64,000 bases of DNA from Platycnemis pennipes. Lineage: Eukaryota; Arthropoda; Insecta; Odonata; Platycnemididae. Positions within the stretch are counted from its first letter, which is position 1; each line of letters opens with the position of its first letter. The position numbers and the translations under genes are program-made. Under the pieces are notes generated by a model. The model searched no databases and had not been told where the DNA came from. It saw nothing but the letters and a program-made list of their open reading frames with translations. The DNA lies in the NCBI GenBank assembly GCA_933228895.1, contig OW121850.1, positions 32,683,773 through 32,747,772 on the forward strand, in the 5' to 3' direction. Positions 10,322 to 22,840 of the stretch are shown here, in pieces.

Positions 10322-11373
10322 ATGGATGTGGAAGGTATGTACTTTGTCTTACAACAAAATTTTGTTTTCTTGCTTAAACTGCACGTTTAGACATGGTAGT
10401 ATATGGGTATTTTTTACCTCTGCATTATGAGACATCAAAGTTTTTATTTACATGTCGGGTCATGTCAAGCTATATTACTTTTACAGGCATGAAATTTAGA
10501 ATAATGAAAATTGTTTAACACAATAACATTGTCCAGTGGACAATGTCCACCCTCATCCGCTGTTTTGTTGTTTATTCATTCAAACTTAAATGTTAATTAG
10601 TTAAACTATTGCAACATAGCTGTTTTACTCATACCTCACAAAAGCATCATAAACATCAACAATGCATGATCACTTCTTCACCTCTTTACCACCACACTCC
10701 TACACACACACACACCATATTTAGGGGGCGTCCATTAATTACGTGAGGTGATTTTGGCGATTTTTCAACCCCCCCTCCTCTTTTGGTGAGATTTGGCTCA
10801 ACCTCCCACACACCCCTAATCTAACGTGAAATTTTTCAAAATGCGTATTTTTAGTGTAAATATGTTGATCTGTGCTTGATTGCATTGGATTTATAAAAAA
10901 AAACAATTATAATTTGCTTAATCATTTTTATTTAAGACCTGTATTTAAGACTGCTAAGAACTTAGTCTAGAATCACAGTGAGAAAATTATGCGTTTGGCT
11001 GGGCGGTGGTGGCTAAACAATCGAGGGGCTACTGTGCTACTTTATGATGCTTGCATAACCACGATAAATATTATTGTGTAGTATTTAGCCATATTTTAGT
11101 AGTGAATCATGTTTTACGAAATTTAACCCAGTTTTCTCACAATTTTACACTGTTTCTTGTGGATAAAAAATTACGTGATATTTGCCGAGACCCCTCCTCT
11201 TCCCCACGTGAGATTGGGTGAGATTTGGCTTGACCTACTCCCCCCCATAAGTGCCTCACGTAAATTAATGGATGCCCCCTTACCTCTACTTAGATGAAAA
11301 TGATAATGACGAAACTATAGAGGAAGGCGAGCATGACAAAGAAGAGGATGACCAACAGTTCGATGCTGAATAA
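10322..11373 (+). CDS. Possible two-exon 30-codon acidic reading frame inside the transposon
   Basis: ATG at 10322 gives MDVE and one extra G before a consensus donor GTATGT (10335). A tract ending CTCTACTTAG at 11293 is followed in phase by AT and an acidic tail (DENDNDETIEEGEHDKEE, then DDQQFDAE) that stops at 11371-11373. AATAAA at 11369-11374 overlaps the stop codon. The -3 base is A. The product would have 30 residues, mostly Asp and Glu, with no fold recognised. It could be the two outer ends of a transposase gene whose middle was deleted, with the acidic piece as an N- or C-terminal tail, or pure chance. The presumed intron (10335-11293) contains a nested MITE. Confidence 0.3.
10724..11279. 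mobile_element. PIF/Harbinger-like MITE
   Basis: This 556-bp element has ends GGGGGCGTCCATTAATTACG (left) and the reverse complement of GGGGGCATCCATTAATTTAC (right). It is flanked on both sides by TTA (10721-10723 and 11280-11282). Subterminal GTGAGATTTGGCT(C/T) motifs are also present, in direct orientation, near both ends. A 3-bp TTA duplication and G-rich ends fit PIF/Harbinger. There is no open frame of note. Confidence 0.8.
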
Positions 11374-11420
11374 AGATATATTGTAGTAGTTTTCGTGTCA
11401 AGTTTTTATATTTGGTAATT

Positions 11421-12179
11421 CATCATCATCATCATCATCATCAAGGGTCAACAATCCTAGGATTGGTTTGACACAGCCCTTCACTCGATTCTTCTATCGG
11501 CCAACCTCTTCATACCAATGTAGTTCCTCTCTTTCACGTCCTTTACGACCTGCTTCATGTAACTCATACGAGGCCTGCCTCTTCCATTTTTCCCGTTCAC
11601 TTTTCCCTCGACGATTGTCTTCATCAGGCCATCGTGTCTTAAGATATGGCCGATTAGGTTGTCCCGTCTTCTTTTTATAGTTTTCAGTAGACTTCTCCTT
11701 TCTCCCACTCTTCTTAGGACTTCTTCATTTGTCACTCGGTCGATCCATTTTATCTTCATCATTCGTCGATAGCACCATATTTCGAATACTTCCACCCTTT
11801 TCTTCTCCGCTGCTGTCATCGTCCATGCCTCACTGCCATAAAGGAACATGCTCCAGATATACGTTTTAATGAATTGCTTCCTTACTTCCAAGCTTGTATT
11901 TCCAGCTGTTAGTAGATTCTTCTTTTGATAGAATGCCCTCTTTGCCTGGGCTATTCTACTCACTATTTCTTTCTTGCTTCGTCCATCATTGGTTACTCTG
12001 CTTCCCAGGTAACAGAACTCTTTCACCTCTTCCAGTTTCTGTTTTCCTAGTTTAACGTTGGTTTTGGCCTCTTCTCTTTTGCTGCACACCAATATCTTAG
12101 TTTTATTCTTATTGATCTTCCGCTGATGTCTGTTCATTGTCCTTTCCATGGTTGTTAGCATCTTATTCAGCTCCTTCTC
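11421..12179 (-). mobile_element. 5'-truncated RTE-like LINE with TSD and (TGA)n tail
   Basis: The minus strand encodes the thumb and C-terminal part of a non-LTR reverse transcriptase. Segments include KTKILVCSKRE, VKEFCYLGSRVTNDGRS, RIAQAKRAFYQKKNLLT, LYGSEAWTM, FEIWCYRRMMKIKWIDRVTN and a basic GRGRPRMSYMKQ end. The palm motif with YxDD is absent because the copy is truncated at its 5' end. One Trp codon near the C-terminus (about 11478) has become TGA, followed by RAVSNQS and the probable original stop. The 3' end on the minus strand is a TGA/TCA trinucleotide tail (11421-11443). A 9-bp repeat, TTGGTAATT, flanks it at 11412-11420 and 12180-12188. This is a typical target-primed insertion. 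Confidence 0.85.
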
Positions 12180-12291
12180 TTGGTAATTAAACATCTAATA
12201 AAGGTCAAAAATTGTTTTTCATTTGATCACATTGCGAAAAAAATCATAAAATAATTTTGACCTGTTTTTGAGTGCAAATACTCCTACGTGC

Positions 12292-13129
12292 ACTGTTAGA
12301 ATGAAGGGTCCTGAGGAGCATCACCAGAGTAAGTTGCGTAGTGGTGAATTGGAGCCTGTTCACCCAGCTCACGCGAGCTTGTGCATTTCCTCCGGCTCTC
12401 ACAAGCCACTCTAGTGAGTGCGCTCACAAGAGCTCGTGTGAAAGGGTTCTAAGACCCTTTTCGCAAATGTGAACTTCCCCTCGAGAGCATTGCATTTGAA
12501 TGATAAGAGGGAAAATCATGTTTTGATGGAATTGGAATTGAAAGACATCAGAGAAGAGATTTTGTCGGAAGTAAAAAATCTATTCACAATGTTGGTGACA
12601 TTGATGGTTACTAGGAAAGGGTGACTGATAGTTGACATCATTTGCTTAATTAAGGATGGTTAGTAGCCTTCTGCCAACCCTTAATAAAAGACAAACTGGC
12701 TGGGTGGAGTCCGATGGAATATTAATCATGAAATTCTAGAACATAGCATCCGAGTAGGGGTTGATATTGCACTGATAAATTTCTGCTACTCTTCAGGTCC
12801 TTGGGGTGGAGGGCCATTACTCCATTATGTTTAGTAAATGGTTTGGTGAATATAAAAGAGCGGTGAAATGTCACCTCCTGTAATAATTATCCTTCCTTTC
12901 AATTCGATTAACTTCCAATCATCCTACAGTGTTCTCCAATTTCTAAACTCAATGATTGCTATAGAATTGGCATACTTGCCCCCCTTTTCTCCTCAACCTC
13001 CTAAGATATAAGGATACATTAAAAGCTGACTTGGAAAGCCTTTGCCTACCTGTGCTGGAAATGCTAAGGAGCCTCAATAGCCCCAGCGCAGATAGCACCA
13101 ATTTCTCATCATCGTAGTTGATCATCATA
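12292..13129. other. Intergenic with a small fold-back
   Basis: A small imperfect fold-back at about 12345-12480 contains CAGCTCACGCGAGC, CACAAGAGCTCGTGTG and the hairpin AAAGGGTTCTAAGACCCTTT. No other feature was recognised. Confidence 0.4.
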
Positions 13130-13260
13130 ATAAGTCATTAATCCTCAGATCAGTTTGACAGCTCTCCACTGAGTTCTTCTATCGGCTAATCTCTTCATAC
13201 TTACGTATTTCTTTTCTTTCACATCCTTCATCACCTGTTCCATATATCTCCCTTTCTGCG
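13130..13260 (-). mobile_element. Terminal fragment of the same RTE-like LINE family
   Basis: Read on the minus strand, this encodes RYMEQVMKDVKEKKYVSMK followed by RLADRRTQWRAV and a stop. It closely parallels the C-terminus of the LINE at 11421-12179. Only the last 40 codons and part of the tail remain. Confidence 0.7.
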
Positions 13261-13409
13261 ACTCAAATTTCTATTTTGAAATTATCAATACTGATACTCT
13301 CAATACATTCATTTTCCACTCAAGATCGAATTCCACAGGGGTAGACAAACAATATAACAGTGCGAAAGATAAAAGATGAAGATAAATCACTAGAACACTA
13401 AAGTGATAA

Positions 13410-14060
13410 GATTTCCAAGATCAAATAGGGACAGTTTAAATTTAAAAGTAGGAGGGCAAAAGTTAGAGCAGGTGTAGTAATTTAGCTATCTAGGTAGCAT
13501 GTTGGAGGGAAAGAGGTGTAGCAGCTTTGAAATCAGAAGGAGAATGAAATTAGCAAAAGAAGCTTTTACTAGCAGGCATGATCTAATGACAGGAGTGTTG
13601 AGTCGGGAAGTAAAGAAAAGACTAGTGGAATGTTTAATATGAACTGTGGCACTATATGATGCAAAAGCACATGCCCTTGAAGAAAGAAGATGAAAATAGA
13701 CCTATGGCTTTTGAGATGTGGGTGTGGAGAAGGATGGAGAAAGTAAAGTGGGTTGAAAGGAGGGTGAACGATGAAGTACTGGAGTTGGTTGGAGTGGAAA
13801 TAAATTTGATTGAGGACATCAGGAGGAGGCCGAAGGCATGGTTGTTGAAGGTAATAAAGGTTGATGGTGTTTTGAAAGATGTGATTGAGGGAAGAATGTT
13901 GGGTAAGCGGGATAGAAGGAGGAGAAGAACAGCTAATTAGGATAGAATAATGGGAGGTAGGAGGGGATGAAGATGGACATTGTGTGAAAGGTAGGCATTG
14001 TGGGAAGAGTTAAATGTCCATTTATACCTGCCTTCACCAGTAGAAAACTAATGAATGAAT
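13410..14060 (+). mobile_element. Degenerate RTE-like LINE fragment (plus strand)
   Basis: Plus-strand frames give RRRMKLAKEAFTSRHDLMT, LSREVKKRLVECLI, FEMWVWRRMEKVKWVER and a basic tail near 13900. They end around 14040 with LPSPVEN followed by a TGAATGAATGAG tail. The layout is the same thumb/C-terminal region as the copy at 11421-12179, but the sequence is clearly different, so this is a second RTE-like family. Several stops interrupt it. Confidence 0.7.
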
Positions 14061-16245
14061 GAGTTGGGGATGGGAAAGAAGAATTTTTAGAATTAGCAAA
14101 CTATATTCGCCCTATTATCTTTCTCTTTGCTGTTAGCTGTCATATCAGATTCTAATGCTTCATGTAAAATCCTTAATTATTTGCCAAAATGATGCTGTTT
14201 CGATATTTTTCTGCCTGATGAGGACTTAGTTTTCAAATGCCTACCGTTGGATGTTTGAGCAAGCAAAATCTTCAGATTTAAGGCTGAAAAAAGGATTGCT
14301 GGAGGGATGAAAGTCATGGTCAAATTGATTACATGCCTGAAGAATGCCCTTCCCCCAATATATAGCTAATGATTGATAATGGTAATGAAACACTTTAAGG
14401 AGTTTTTTATTAAAATCATTCTGTGATATGATACATATGTTCCATCAGTACCTGATGAATTTCATACATTTCTCAGATGTTAGTTACTATATTTTGTTTG
14501 AAGACAAATTTATTTTAACAACAGTATCAAACAATATGGCATGTAAATTATTTGAGGTAAACATTCAATTCAGATTGAGAGATTAATGAAACTACATATG
14601 TACCAATTGACATTAACCACACCACTCACTAGACCATTTAACTCTTCCTTTAGTAAGGTTGTAATATTCTTTCAAGATTCTGTGAGAAGGTAATTGGTAG
14701 AAATCTGGCTCAGTGACATAGAGATAAAAATTAATCAATACAGAAGCTAAAATATTGAATGTATAATAGCAACATGAACATGATTTACTTGCATGTACAT
14801 CCATTTCTGCAGTCAGGAGAGGGAGCCATGGGATTTAGCTCCTTGATGCTTGTTGTTACTTATTATTATTTCTCAGAAATAAAAACATTCCCATGCACAC
14901 ACAGTGTTAATTAGTCAGGTATTGATACAAAATTAGTGCAAGTCATTATGTGTCATTCAAAGTTTGAGATTCCATTCCAAGTTGACATGTTGACAGGATT
15001 CGCAATAGAGAGTGATGTACTTTTTTAAACAACAACTATTGTAGAATAAAAAAGGATAAATTTTTTTTAAGCTGTATGTATTAGTTTATCCAAATGATAC
15101 GCAGATCATGAAAATAGAAAGTAATCCCTGAAACCAACATAAAATACAGCTTATAATAACTGCATGTATTTTATAGTTACTTTTTCAATTAATGATAGTT
15201 ATGGGAATCATCTGAGCCTAATAGAGGTCAATCAGCTCCTGTATTCAACTCCATCAGCACGTAAATGCTTTCCCTCATTCATTTTCCATTTCACAGCAAC
15301 AACAACATCGATACGTGCTGTGGGATACTGGGAAGTTTAGGTATAAATATATTTTCAAGGAAATAGCTATAATTCTAAATACTTCAAAATAAAGCCATGT
15401 CAATATCATTCTTTGCATCATTTTGTATAAAATTTACATATATTATCTGTCTATCATTCTTGCAACCCTGTTATAACAATCTTTCAAGTACAAGAATTAT
15501 AATATATTTAAATTCCCATTAATATGTACATCTATTCTTGATAATCTATTCTCACATAGTAATATTTCTCCACAATTATTCACAAATCTGCTCACATATT
15601 TTGATCACTGTGAACAAAATTTTCACTTACATGCTTGGTCATTACATAACTTTTTATTATTAAGTAGAATCCATATAAACATAGAAAAAATGTTCACCCC
15701 TATAATTTATAGTTTTCATTTAATCGAGATCTTAGTAAGGTCAAAAACTCTGTGTATCTCTTATGTTCATCATTGAGATAAAATGACGGCAAATATATAC
15801 TTTTGATAAAATCTGGCACCTGTAATACCATGAATTTTGTGGTAAAGCAGTCAGTTAAGCATGCATTTGTTGAAGCTTTTTTTTGTAATTTCTCATCATA
15901 ATGAGAAACTATTTAGTCAGAGAGTATTCTTGCCGTTGGAATTTTTTTCAACTCTTGCTCTATATTACAAAAATAGCAAAAAAAGCTGGCATATATTTCA
16001 GATTATTTTCAGTTTTTACCATAGCATTAATAATAACCAGATTTTAAACCATGTTTTCAAAGAGTCAGTAGTTGGGCAATTTTTGTTGGTGTGTGATTGC
16101 AGTCATATTGGTTGTTCAGACCTAGCTGTGGAAAAATGATGATGCAGTGCCTCAGTAATATAGGTATTGAGAATTGTTGCTCCGCAAAAACTGAATGAAA
16201 AGTTTCACTTGGCTTCACTTAATTAAATAAGCATACAATTACCCC

Positions 16246-17090
16246 TTGCTTAACAGATTCACTTAACATGATATTCACTATTACAAGATTGGCCCTCAAA
16301 GATTTCTTCCACTTAGTATGACCAATTTTCCCACTTTAACACAACTGTATATGACCTTCATACTTTCAATCCACTTTTTACTAGAGTTATTAGGCAAAAA
16401 ACAACAAGAAGAAAGATGCAATGGCATCTACTTTAAGCTTATTGGTGTATTCATTTACCCTTAAAAATCAAACAAACTTTGCATTGATCACTGAGTGAGT
16501 GAGAGTGACTCTTAATCTGTATTGGGTGAGGGGTAGTGCACATGTACTGCAGAAGTACTGGTCAGAAAATTAAAAAAGTCACAACTCTGTGAAAGAAATA
16601 CACTATGATATGACTACCTACTTAGCGATGTTTTATTCACTTGTATTGAGCCCCAAAAATGTCCTCAACCGCTAAGCATTGTCATGAATGAAATATAAGC
16701 TTCTATTAGGATGGTAAAAATGCAGGGAATATTGCTTGTACTAAAGATTTGATGATTTACGTTCCTCACTTCGATGAGTACTATTACGTAATGAGGACTC
16801 TGTGGTTTTATGCATAAAATCAGATACTCAAGCATTTCGAAAAGTTGAAGTGATCATAACATTGCATTAAAAGGAATTTGTAATAATAACATTTATTTTG
16901 TAATTTCACTCATAAAAAAATAATTAAACTTGTCAGTGGTGTTTACTTGGCCAAATTTATTGTTCCTTCTAAATACCTAGGTATTTCCCATGTGTTTTAT
17001 AGTTCCTAAAGGCTTTTCAGTATTCAATTCACACGAATTTGCTTAACACGACCCTTTTCCTGAATGTATCCCTCTTGTTAAATGCAGGGG
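16246..17090. mobile_element. Possible pogo/Tigger-like transposon remnant
   Basis: ACCCCTTGCTTAACA with a following CACTTAACATGA at the left is mirrored at about 17040-17090 by sequence whose reverse complement reads ACCCCCTGCATTTAACA and, further in, GTGTTAAGC. Repeated CTTAAC-type motifs near both ends are typical of pogo/Tigger ends. No transposase frame survives. Confidence 0.35.
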
Positions 17091-20000
17091 GTGGGGGAGG
17101 ATACCTATATTTCTTAAAGTTTATGAGTGATATTTTACATTTACAATTTTATTTTTTCAACTAAATAAAAAGAGACTTCCTAGAATGAAGAAGATTAAGT
17201 TAATCACCAAAGTATGAGAGCATAAAATGAACTGGAAGAAATAAATAGTTTCTTCTTTGATGTTTTGACTGAAAACGATGATTATAATTATATTAGAAAA
17301 AAGTGAAGATTAAAAATTGGTACCTATATATCCAATAAGGCAGTCTCTCCTGAGTAAAAATGTGGTATAAGGACTAGAAAAGCATTTAATACTTTGAAGC
17401 CTGGGGCATTTACATGCACTGGTAGCCTAAAACCCGAGTGTTTCTTTTTATCAGAAATCTCTTACAGATTACCAAGGTAAATAATACAGACAGTGTGGAT
17501 TTTGATAAACAAAATTTATATTATTGATCCAAAAAAGTAATATAATTTAAAAATATAAAAAAGCTATTATCTATTAAAAAATTATATTTTTCCATGGGTT
17601 CAAATGTTACAGCCCAAGCACAGTCTAGGCTTTGGTCCCTGAACAAAAGATAGAGCCCGAGGTATACACAGGTATGGGCTTAAAAGTGTTGATATTGAGT
17701 TATGCCTGTGTATGGTGTAGAAAACTCACTGCAGGGATGAAAGAATAGGCCAAAAACATTGTAGATGATGGTTGAGAGGGGAACAGACTTCTATACATGA
17801 AATGAAGTGGATCAGATACAAAAAATAGATGGCTGAAATAGGTTTTTCATTGAAAGCCTAAGTAATGAAACTTTTAATATTTATTGCAAATCTGATTCTA
17901 CCTTTTTTTAGATTTAACTTGATAATACTAATCTAAGGAAATGGTAACTTTGCATCAACCTCTTTCTTTTTTTTTAAATTTGAGATAGGTAGCTCTAAAA
18001 TGTAGATGTAAGTTACAACTTCCCTAGGAGATTAGTTAAATGGGTAAGGAGGCTTTCATGTACAAATGATTTGAAAGTTCAAAACATAAAATTTCACTCT
18101 TTATATCCATGAGGATGTCCTAGAGGAGCATATGAAACCTTTTTTGTGATGTTGTTTTCCACAGCTCAATTCTTTTTTTATGACCCATTCGTTAGTCAAG
18201 TTGCCTTTCAAATATATTTCGTGCATGCTATAACCTGGTAAATAACATTATGCAAATTTTAGCTGCCAGTGGAGTGAGGTGAAATATAATTAGTTAAATG
18301 AGAGGTGGATATAAATTTTATCCTTTAACGAGGCCTTAAACGAGGAAAAACATATATAGTGATGGTAAATTTTATTTAAACATAATAATTGTTATACTTA
18401 TGAAGGGTGAAAAGAGTAAGAATTATTTATAAAGTAGGTACCGAGCTACACTTTTCCTTGATTATTGAATAATTTTGGAGTTAATGACTTTCCCAATATG
18501 CTGCACCATCTTGCCATGCTATTAAAAGATACATTGAATAACAAAAGGAAGTCCCAATATGGATTACTTCTTATTATTATAAATGCATTGAACATTTCAA
18601 ATGATTCATCACTTTGATGAATTTCTGTTAGTAAAGAGACAAGCTAATCCTGCACCCTGTTTAGAATCACTCATCATAGAGTCATTAGCCTCTTTAATCT
18701 CATGCCCTTAGGAAGCCACAACATGGTTCCTGTGCTAAACCTGTGCTAGCATCCTTGTTATGAAAAGTCTCATCTCACCTAGTACATACTTTGACTGAAT
18801 TAATTGAATGCTGAAGATTGGTGAAAAAGTGGGTGACAAAACTATCTATTTTCATGCACTTTACATACTATCATCCAGAACCCTCATTAAAAGAACTATG
18901 AAGCTTATTTATGAGTATGGTTATAACATTGATTCTTGGAGATTGAAGTCTGAATTTTTTAATTGATGAATAGCTTAGTAATTAAGAATAGCAATAAACA
19001 TTGATATATGTACCTTGTTTACATGACAATACACACAGGTAAAGGCATGTGCTGAGATTCCCATTAACCTGTATCAGTCTTATCATCTCATTTCCTTAAT
19101 GCTCAGTCACCTCAGTGACTTGAATGTCCTTGCAAGAGGTGAGATTCAAATCCATCATGCTGTGGCTCAGAGTAGAATGTTACTTGCCAGACATTCAAGG
19201 CTAGCCATTTTAGTGACTCTAGGTAGAGAATTTAATGTAGGCAATTATTTCAGCTAGTCTGTATTTTAACTATTAGAAAGATTTATATTACTGATAATTT
19301 TCTCCCTTTTTAATTTTATGTATACACTGAGCAGAATAAAAAAATAGTTCAATAAAAGATGCTATTGTGACTGGGATTGATGCTTGCCAGCAGAAACATG
19401 CTCAAACTGTGCCAAAAATGATACTCTTATACGATTTCTTACACATGCAACACCTGCCTACCCTAGCATTGTAGTATCTATGTTGGATCTTCTTGGGCAT
19501 GAAGAATTGTGGAAGTATTTTTACAGTTACATACTTTTCCTCTTATTTCTCGATATGATCATCGACGCATTTGTCCAATGTCATAGTCTGGCTACTCCCA
19601 TATTGTTAGGGGTACATAGTACACCAAAGAGTTAGTGTTTGTCTCCACCTGATGATGGCACAAGGTGTTGAAACATAGGTCATGCTGAGAACAATTACTT
19701 AAGTGGAATTGACCAAGTTATCTGCATTTCCTTCCATTATGGACAGATTTTATTTAAATGAAGCCTGAAACGGTTCGATTCATTTACAAGTTAAAACTTA
19801 AGCTTTACTTCATAGCCAAATGTGGGCTATTTTGAGATGCTCCATTTTGCACAACAAATGCCACCTAAGTCATTTTATGCATCAAATTTAGGAATGGAAT
19901 GGATTTTTTTAATGAGAGCCTATGCAATGAAAGGTAGGTGTTAGAATGGACATATTGAGAAGCAAAAAAATGGCCTTGTGGTATGCTTATTTTCTCTTAA

Positions 20001-22530
20001 ATATGAATTGGTTTCTGTTTCACCCTTTTTGCATCATGAAGTAAGTGTTCTGTCTTGAAGCCTAAAGTTGAAAGGAAGGCCATGAAATCAGTTTTATAGG
20101 CTATTTTTAAATATGCGAATGAAAATGTAAAGCAACATTGGGACCAAAGCCAACAGTGCTTAACTTAAGAAAGAGCCCAAGAGTTGAAAGAACTTCATTT
20201 TTTTATGTGCTTCCCCTTACTTAAATATGTGTAAGTAAAGCAGCCTGAAGATATGGTTATGCATTTTTTAACATGTCATGACTGCCCAGCTGTAAAATTT
20301 CTTAATGACTCAATCACCAAAGTAAGGATGGGATAACTATAGTGATTCAGGTGAAATTTGAAGAATAATGATATGGGTAATAATGATATCTGTAAGGTAT
20401 CTCTCCACAGAATGCGCAGTAGTTTAATTATTACATCAATGTGCAATGAGAATAAACTGTTAGCATAGCCAACATAGCTATGGTAAGTGATGTGTTGCAT
20501 CCTTAGTAGAAACAGGATACTAATGACTTGACTGATTTTCAGTTACACTTCTCTGAAAACAAAAGATAAATAATTATATGTAATCTATTGAATAGTTAAT
20601 CTGCCATAAAGTCATATGCCAAGAGTTAAAAAATATCATTTTTACACAATTTCCATAGTAATTGTGTGGCCAGCAGGATGAATTTTGAAAATCTATCAAC
20701 CTCCTAGCTGTCTTTTAGCTCCTCCATGTACATATGAGAGACATAATCGTAAACATGTAATCTGTTGGAAATTAAATTAAAGCCATTAATTTATTTCTTT
20801 TTTTGTTTTCCAAATATATTGAACTTTTTGTGATAGGTATCTTTAATTGGGATGATATTATTTTTGGAATCAATTGATATAACTGAGATTTTGAAAGCTG
20901 CAGGTTAAGTAATAAAAGTGTGTTCTTAATAGCTTAGTTCTGTTTTTAACACTCCATAAATTTGAAATCAGCTGTGCGATTTCATGGATAGATTAGGTTT
21001 CCAGGAAAAAACACATTATGAACACCAAGAAAAACATTCAATTTTGGAACATGCGATCCTCTTATCTGGAAGACTACTGTGTCTAAACAAACAGCAGCTG
21101 AATTTCTCCTATTCTACATAATAATTTCTAACACAGTGATCAAAATCCTTTGAAGATGAAAATGGAATAAGTAGCAAAATACTCTCTTTAGGTCACAGTT
21201 GATTTATGTGCCTATCCACATCCTGGGACAAATAAACCTACACCTATTTTTGCTAACATAAATAAAAAATGATGGGTGTAACCTTCATCATCACTGTCTT
21301 CTGATTTAAATTATGGACAACAATGACAATTTTTTGCTGTTTAAGTCAGCATTAATTCTATTGACACATTGTAACATTTTCATTCACAGATAATTCTACT
21401 CAGTATAGAAACAAACTACATTTTTAGTATAAAAATCTCTCATCAAGGTTTGGTGTTACAATTTTCCTGAAGGATGTAGGCAGGCAAAACCATATTTAAT
21501 GTTGCACCCATTGATAGAAATAGGATATATTTATAAGTTTCTTTTTCTTAGATCCATGACATGGTTACAAAATTGGAGAGAAATAAAACAATTATTTTTC
21601 CAAAATACTAGTTAGTCAGAGTGATAGATACCAAAAACTTAGCAGAGGACTGTAGGTGAATCTGAAACTTTACCAGCTGGTTTGATTAAGAAGATTTACG
21701 ATTTATTCAAAATCCTTATACCTACTAACTCAAAGGAAGTGATTTTATGGAGTTTTACAAATGTTTGATGCAGCGGGGAAAATTGATATGGAATACCCAT
21801 TGAAGGAATACATATTTTACTTTTACCATTATCAGTCCAATTAGTCTCATTCGTGTTTTGAAAAATCAACCATGAAAAGTAAAATCCAAGATATGTGTTC
21901 TCAACACACTTTGTGCATGTGTTGGTAATACATATTCAACATTTAACTGAGTTTTTTTTTCTCAACTTAGCTGCTTGTTCATTAGAAATTCCCACTCCTG
22001 ATACATTCTGATAAGTGCATCATCAGAATCTCTGCTGCTTAAATTATTTCATGTGGGATTGTTGAGTGGTAGCATAAATATGTATGTATACCTATGCCTG
22101 TCGAATTTACTCAGGTTCCTCCATAAGGAATTACTTTTTTCTAAAGTTAATTTGAGCTCAAGACTTACATGCTGCATTTCTCTGGGGTATGTACACTATA
22201 TTTAGGGATTCTTTCCAACACACTTGGTCATAAACTTAACTTTCAACAAGAATACAACATTTTCTAATGTGGACCATTCATTAAAACTATCAACTATTTT
22301 ATCACTTGCTGCTTTTAAACAAATTTCTCTCAAAAAATAGCAAACCACAGTGCCAAGGAGCACACACATCCAAAAAGTTTAATATAGAGGTTCATGAGAA
22401 TTCAATAGAGAATATGCATTACATGGTGGTACCCAAAAGGAAGATCCCACTTGACTGTGCAGCTATTTGTGTAGTCATTTGGTTCATGAGTAGGCCCTTC
22501 CACTGGGTATAATGTAATGCTCTCAGTTGT

Positions 22531-22605
22531 TTTATTCATGCCAAGATCCTATATTTTCATCTTCATCTGGCTTGAATATCAATATTTTCATCATTAACTT
22601 TTATT
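22531..22605 (-). terminator. Candidate poly(A) signals of the KChIP gene
   Basis: On the minus strand AATAAA occurs at 22605-22600, about 125 nt after the stop codon at 22730, and again at 22536-22531. Either could define the 3' end. In DNA this AT-rich such hexamers are frequent by chance, so the assignment rests on position alone. Confidence 0.3.
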
Positions 22606-22729
22606 CCAATACAACATTGGAAATATACTCAATCATCATACATATTCAAGTTCTATCACACTGTTAAAGGAAGTTAGGCAGGACAATGTATGAAACATCA
22701 AATTGACCTGTAGTTGATAAAGATTGGGG

Positions 22730-22840
22730 TCAGAAGGAGGAGTCAAATACAGCCATTGAGCTGGGGATGTGCTCATCATGAAGGCAGCTTTCAACAAACT
22801 CTTCAAGGGTGACCACTCCATCTCCGTTTCTGTCCATTTT
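22730..22840 (-). CDS. KCNIP: KChIP coding exon 5 (EF4 and C-terminus)
   Basis: TTCCCTAG (AG at 22842-22841) precedes [20 protein letters not shown] and [16 protein letters not shown], then TGA at 22732-22730. The EF4 loop is complete. The end VFDSSF matches the C-terminal pattern of insect and vertebrate KChIPs. The intron to exon 4 is about 4.2 kb. Confidence 0.95.
   Translation of the reverse strand, partial: KMDRNGDGVVTLEEFVESCLHDEHIPSSMAVFDSSF

Larger units (their letters stand above)
10054..12291. mobile_element. Unclassified DNA transposon (~2.2 kb) with 37-bp inverted ends
   Basis: The left end at 10054-10090 (GCATATAGGAGT, TTTTGCACTCAAAAACAGG, TCAAAA) is matched in reverse complement by the right end at 12255-12291 with only a few differences. 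Inside are a Harbinger-like MITE (10724-11279) and a truncated LINE (11421-12179). Without them the element would be about 0.9 kb, so it is a deleted, non-autonomous copy. A possible two-exon acidic reading frame starts at 10322. No target-site duplication is evident and no transposase domain is present, so the superfamily is unknown. Confidence 0.65.
14061..22729. other. Long AT-rich intergenic stretch downstream of the KChIP gene
   Basis: About 8.7 kb lacks any reading frame with recognisable features. It should include the KChIP 3' UTR at its right end. A pogo-like remnant (about 16246-17090) and a possible Penelope-like terminal fragment (about 19640-19690) are listed separately. Open frames such as 15861-16139 and 19384-19635 look like chance. 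Confidence 0.6.

Noticed and set aside
10700..10717. CA dinucleotide run
   Set aside because: An ordinary microsatellite of low copy number with no further significance.
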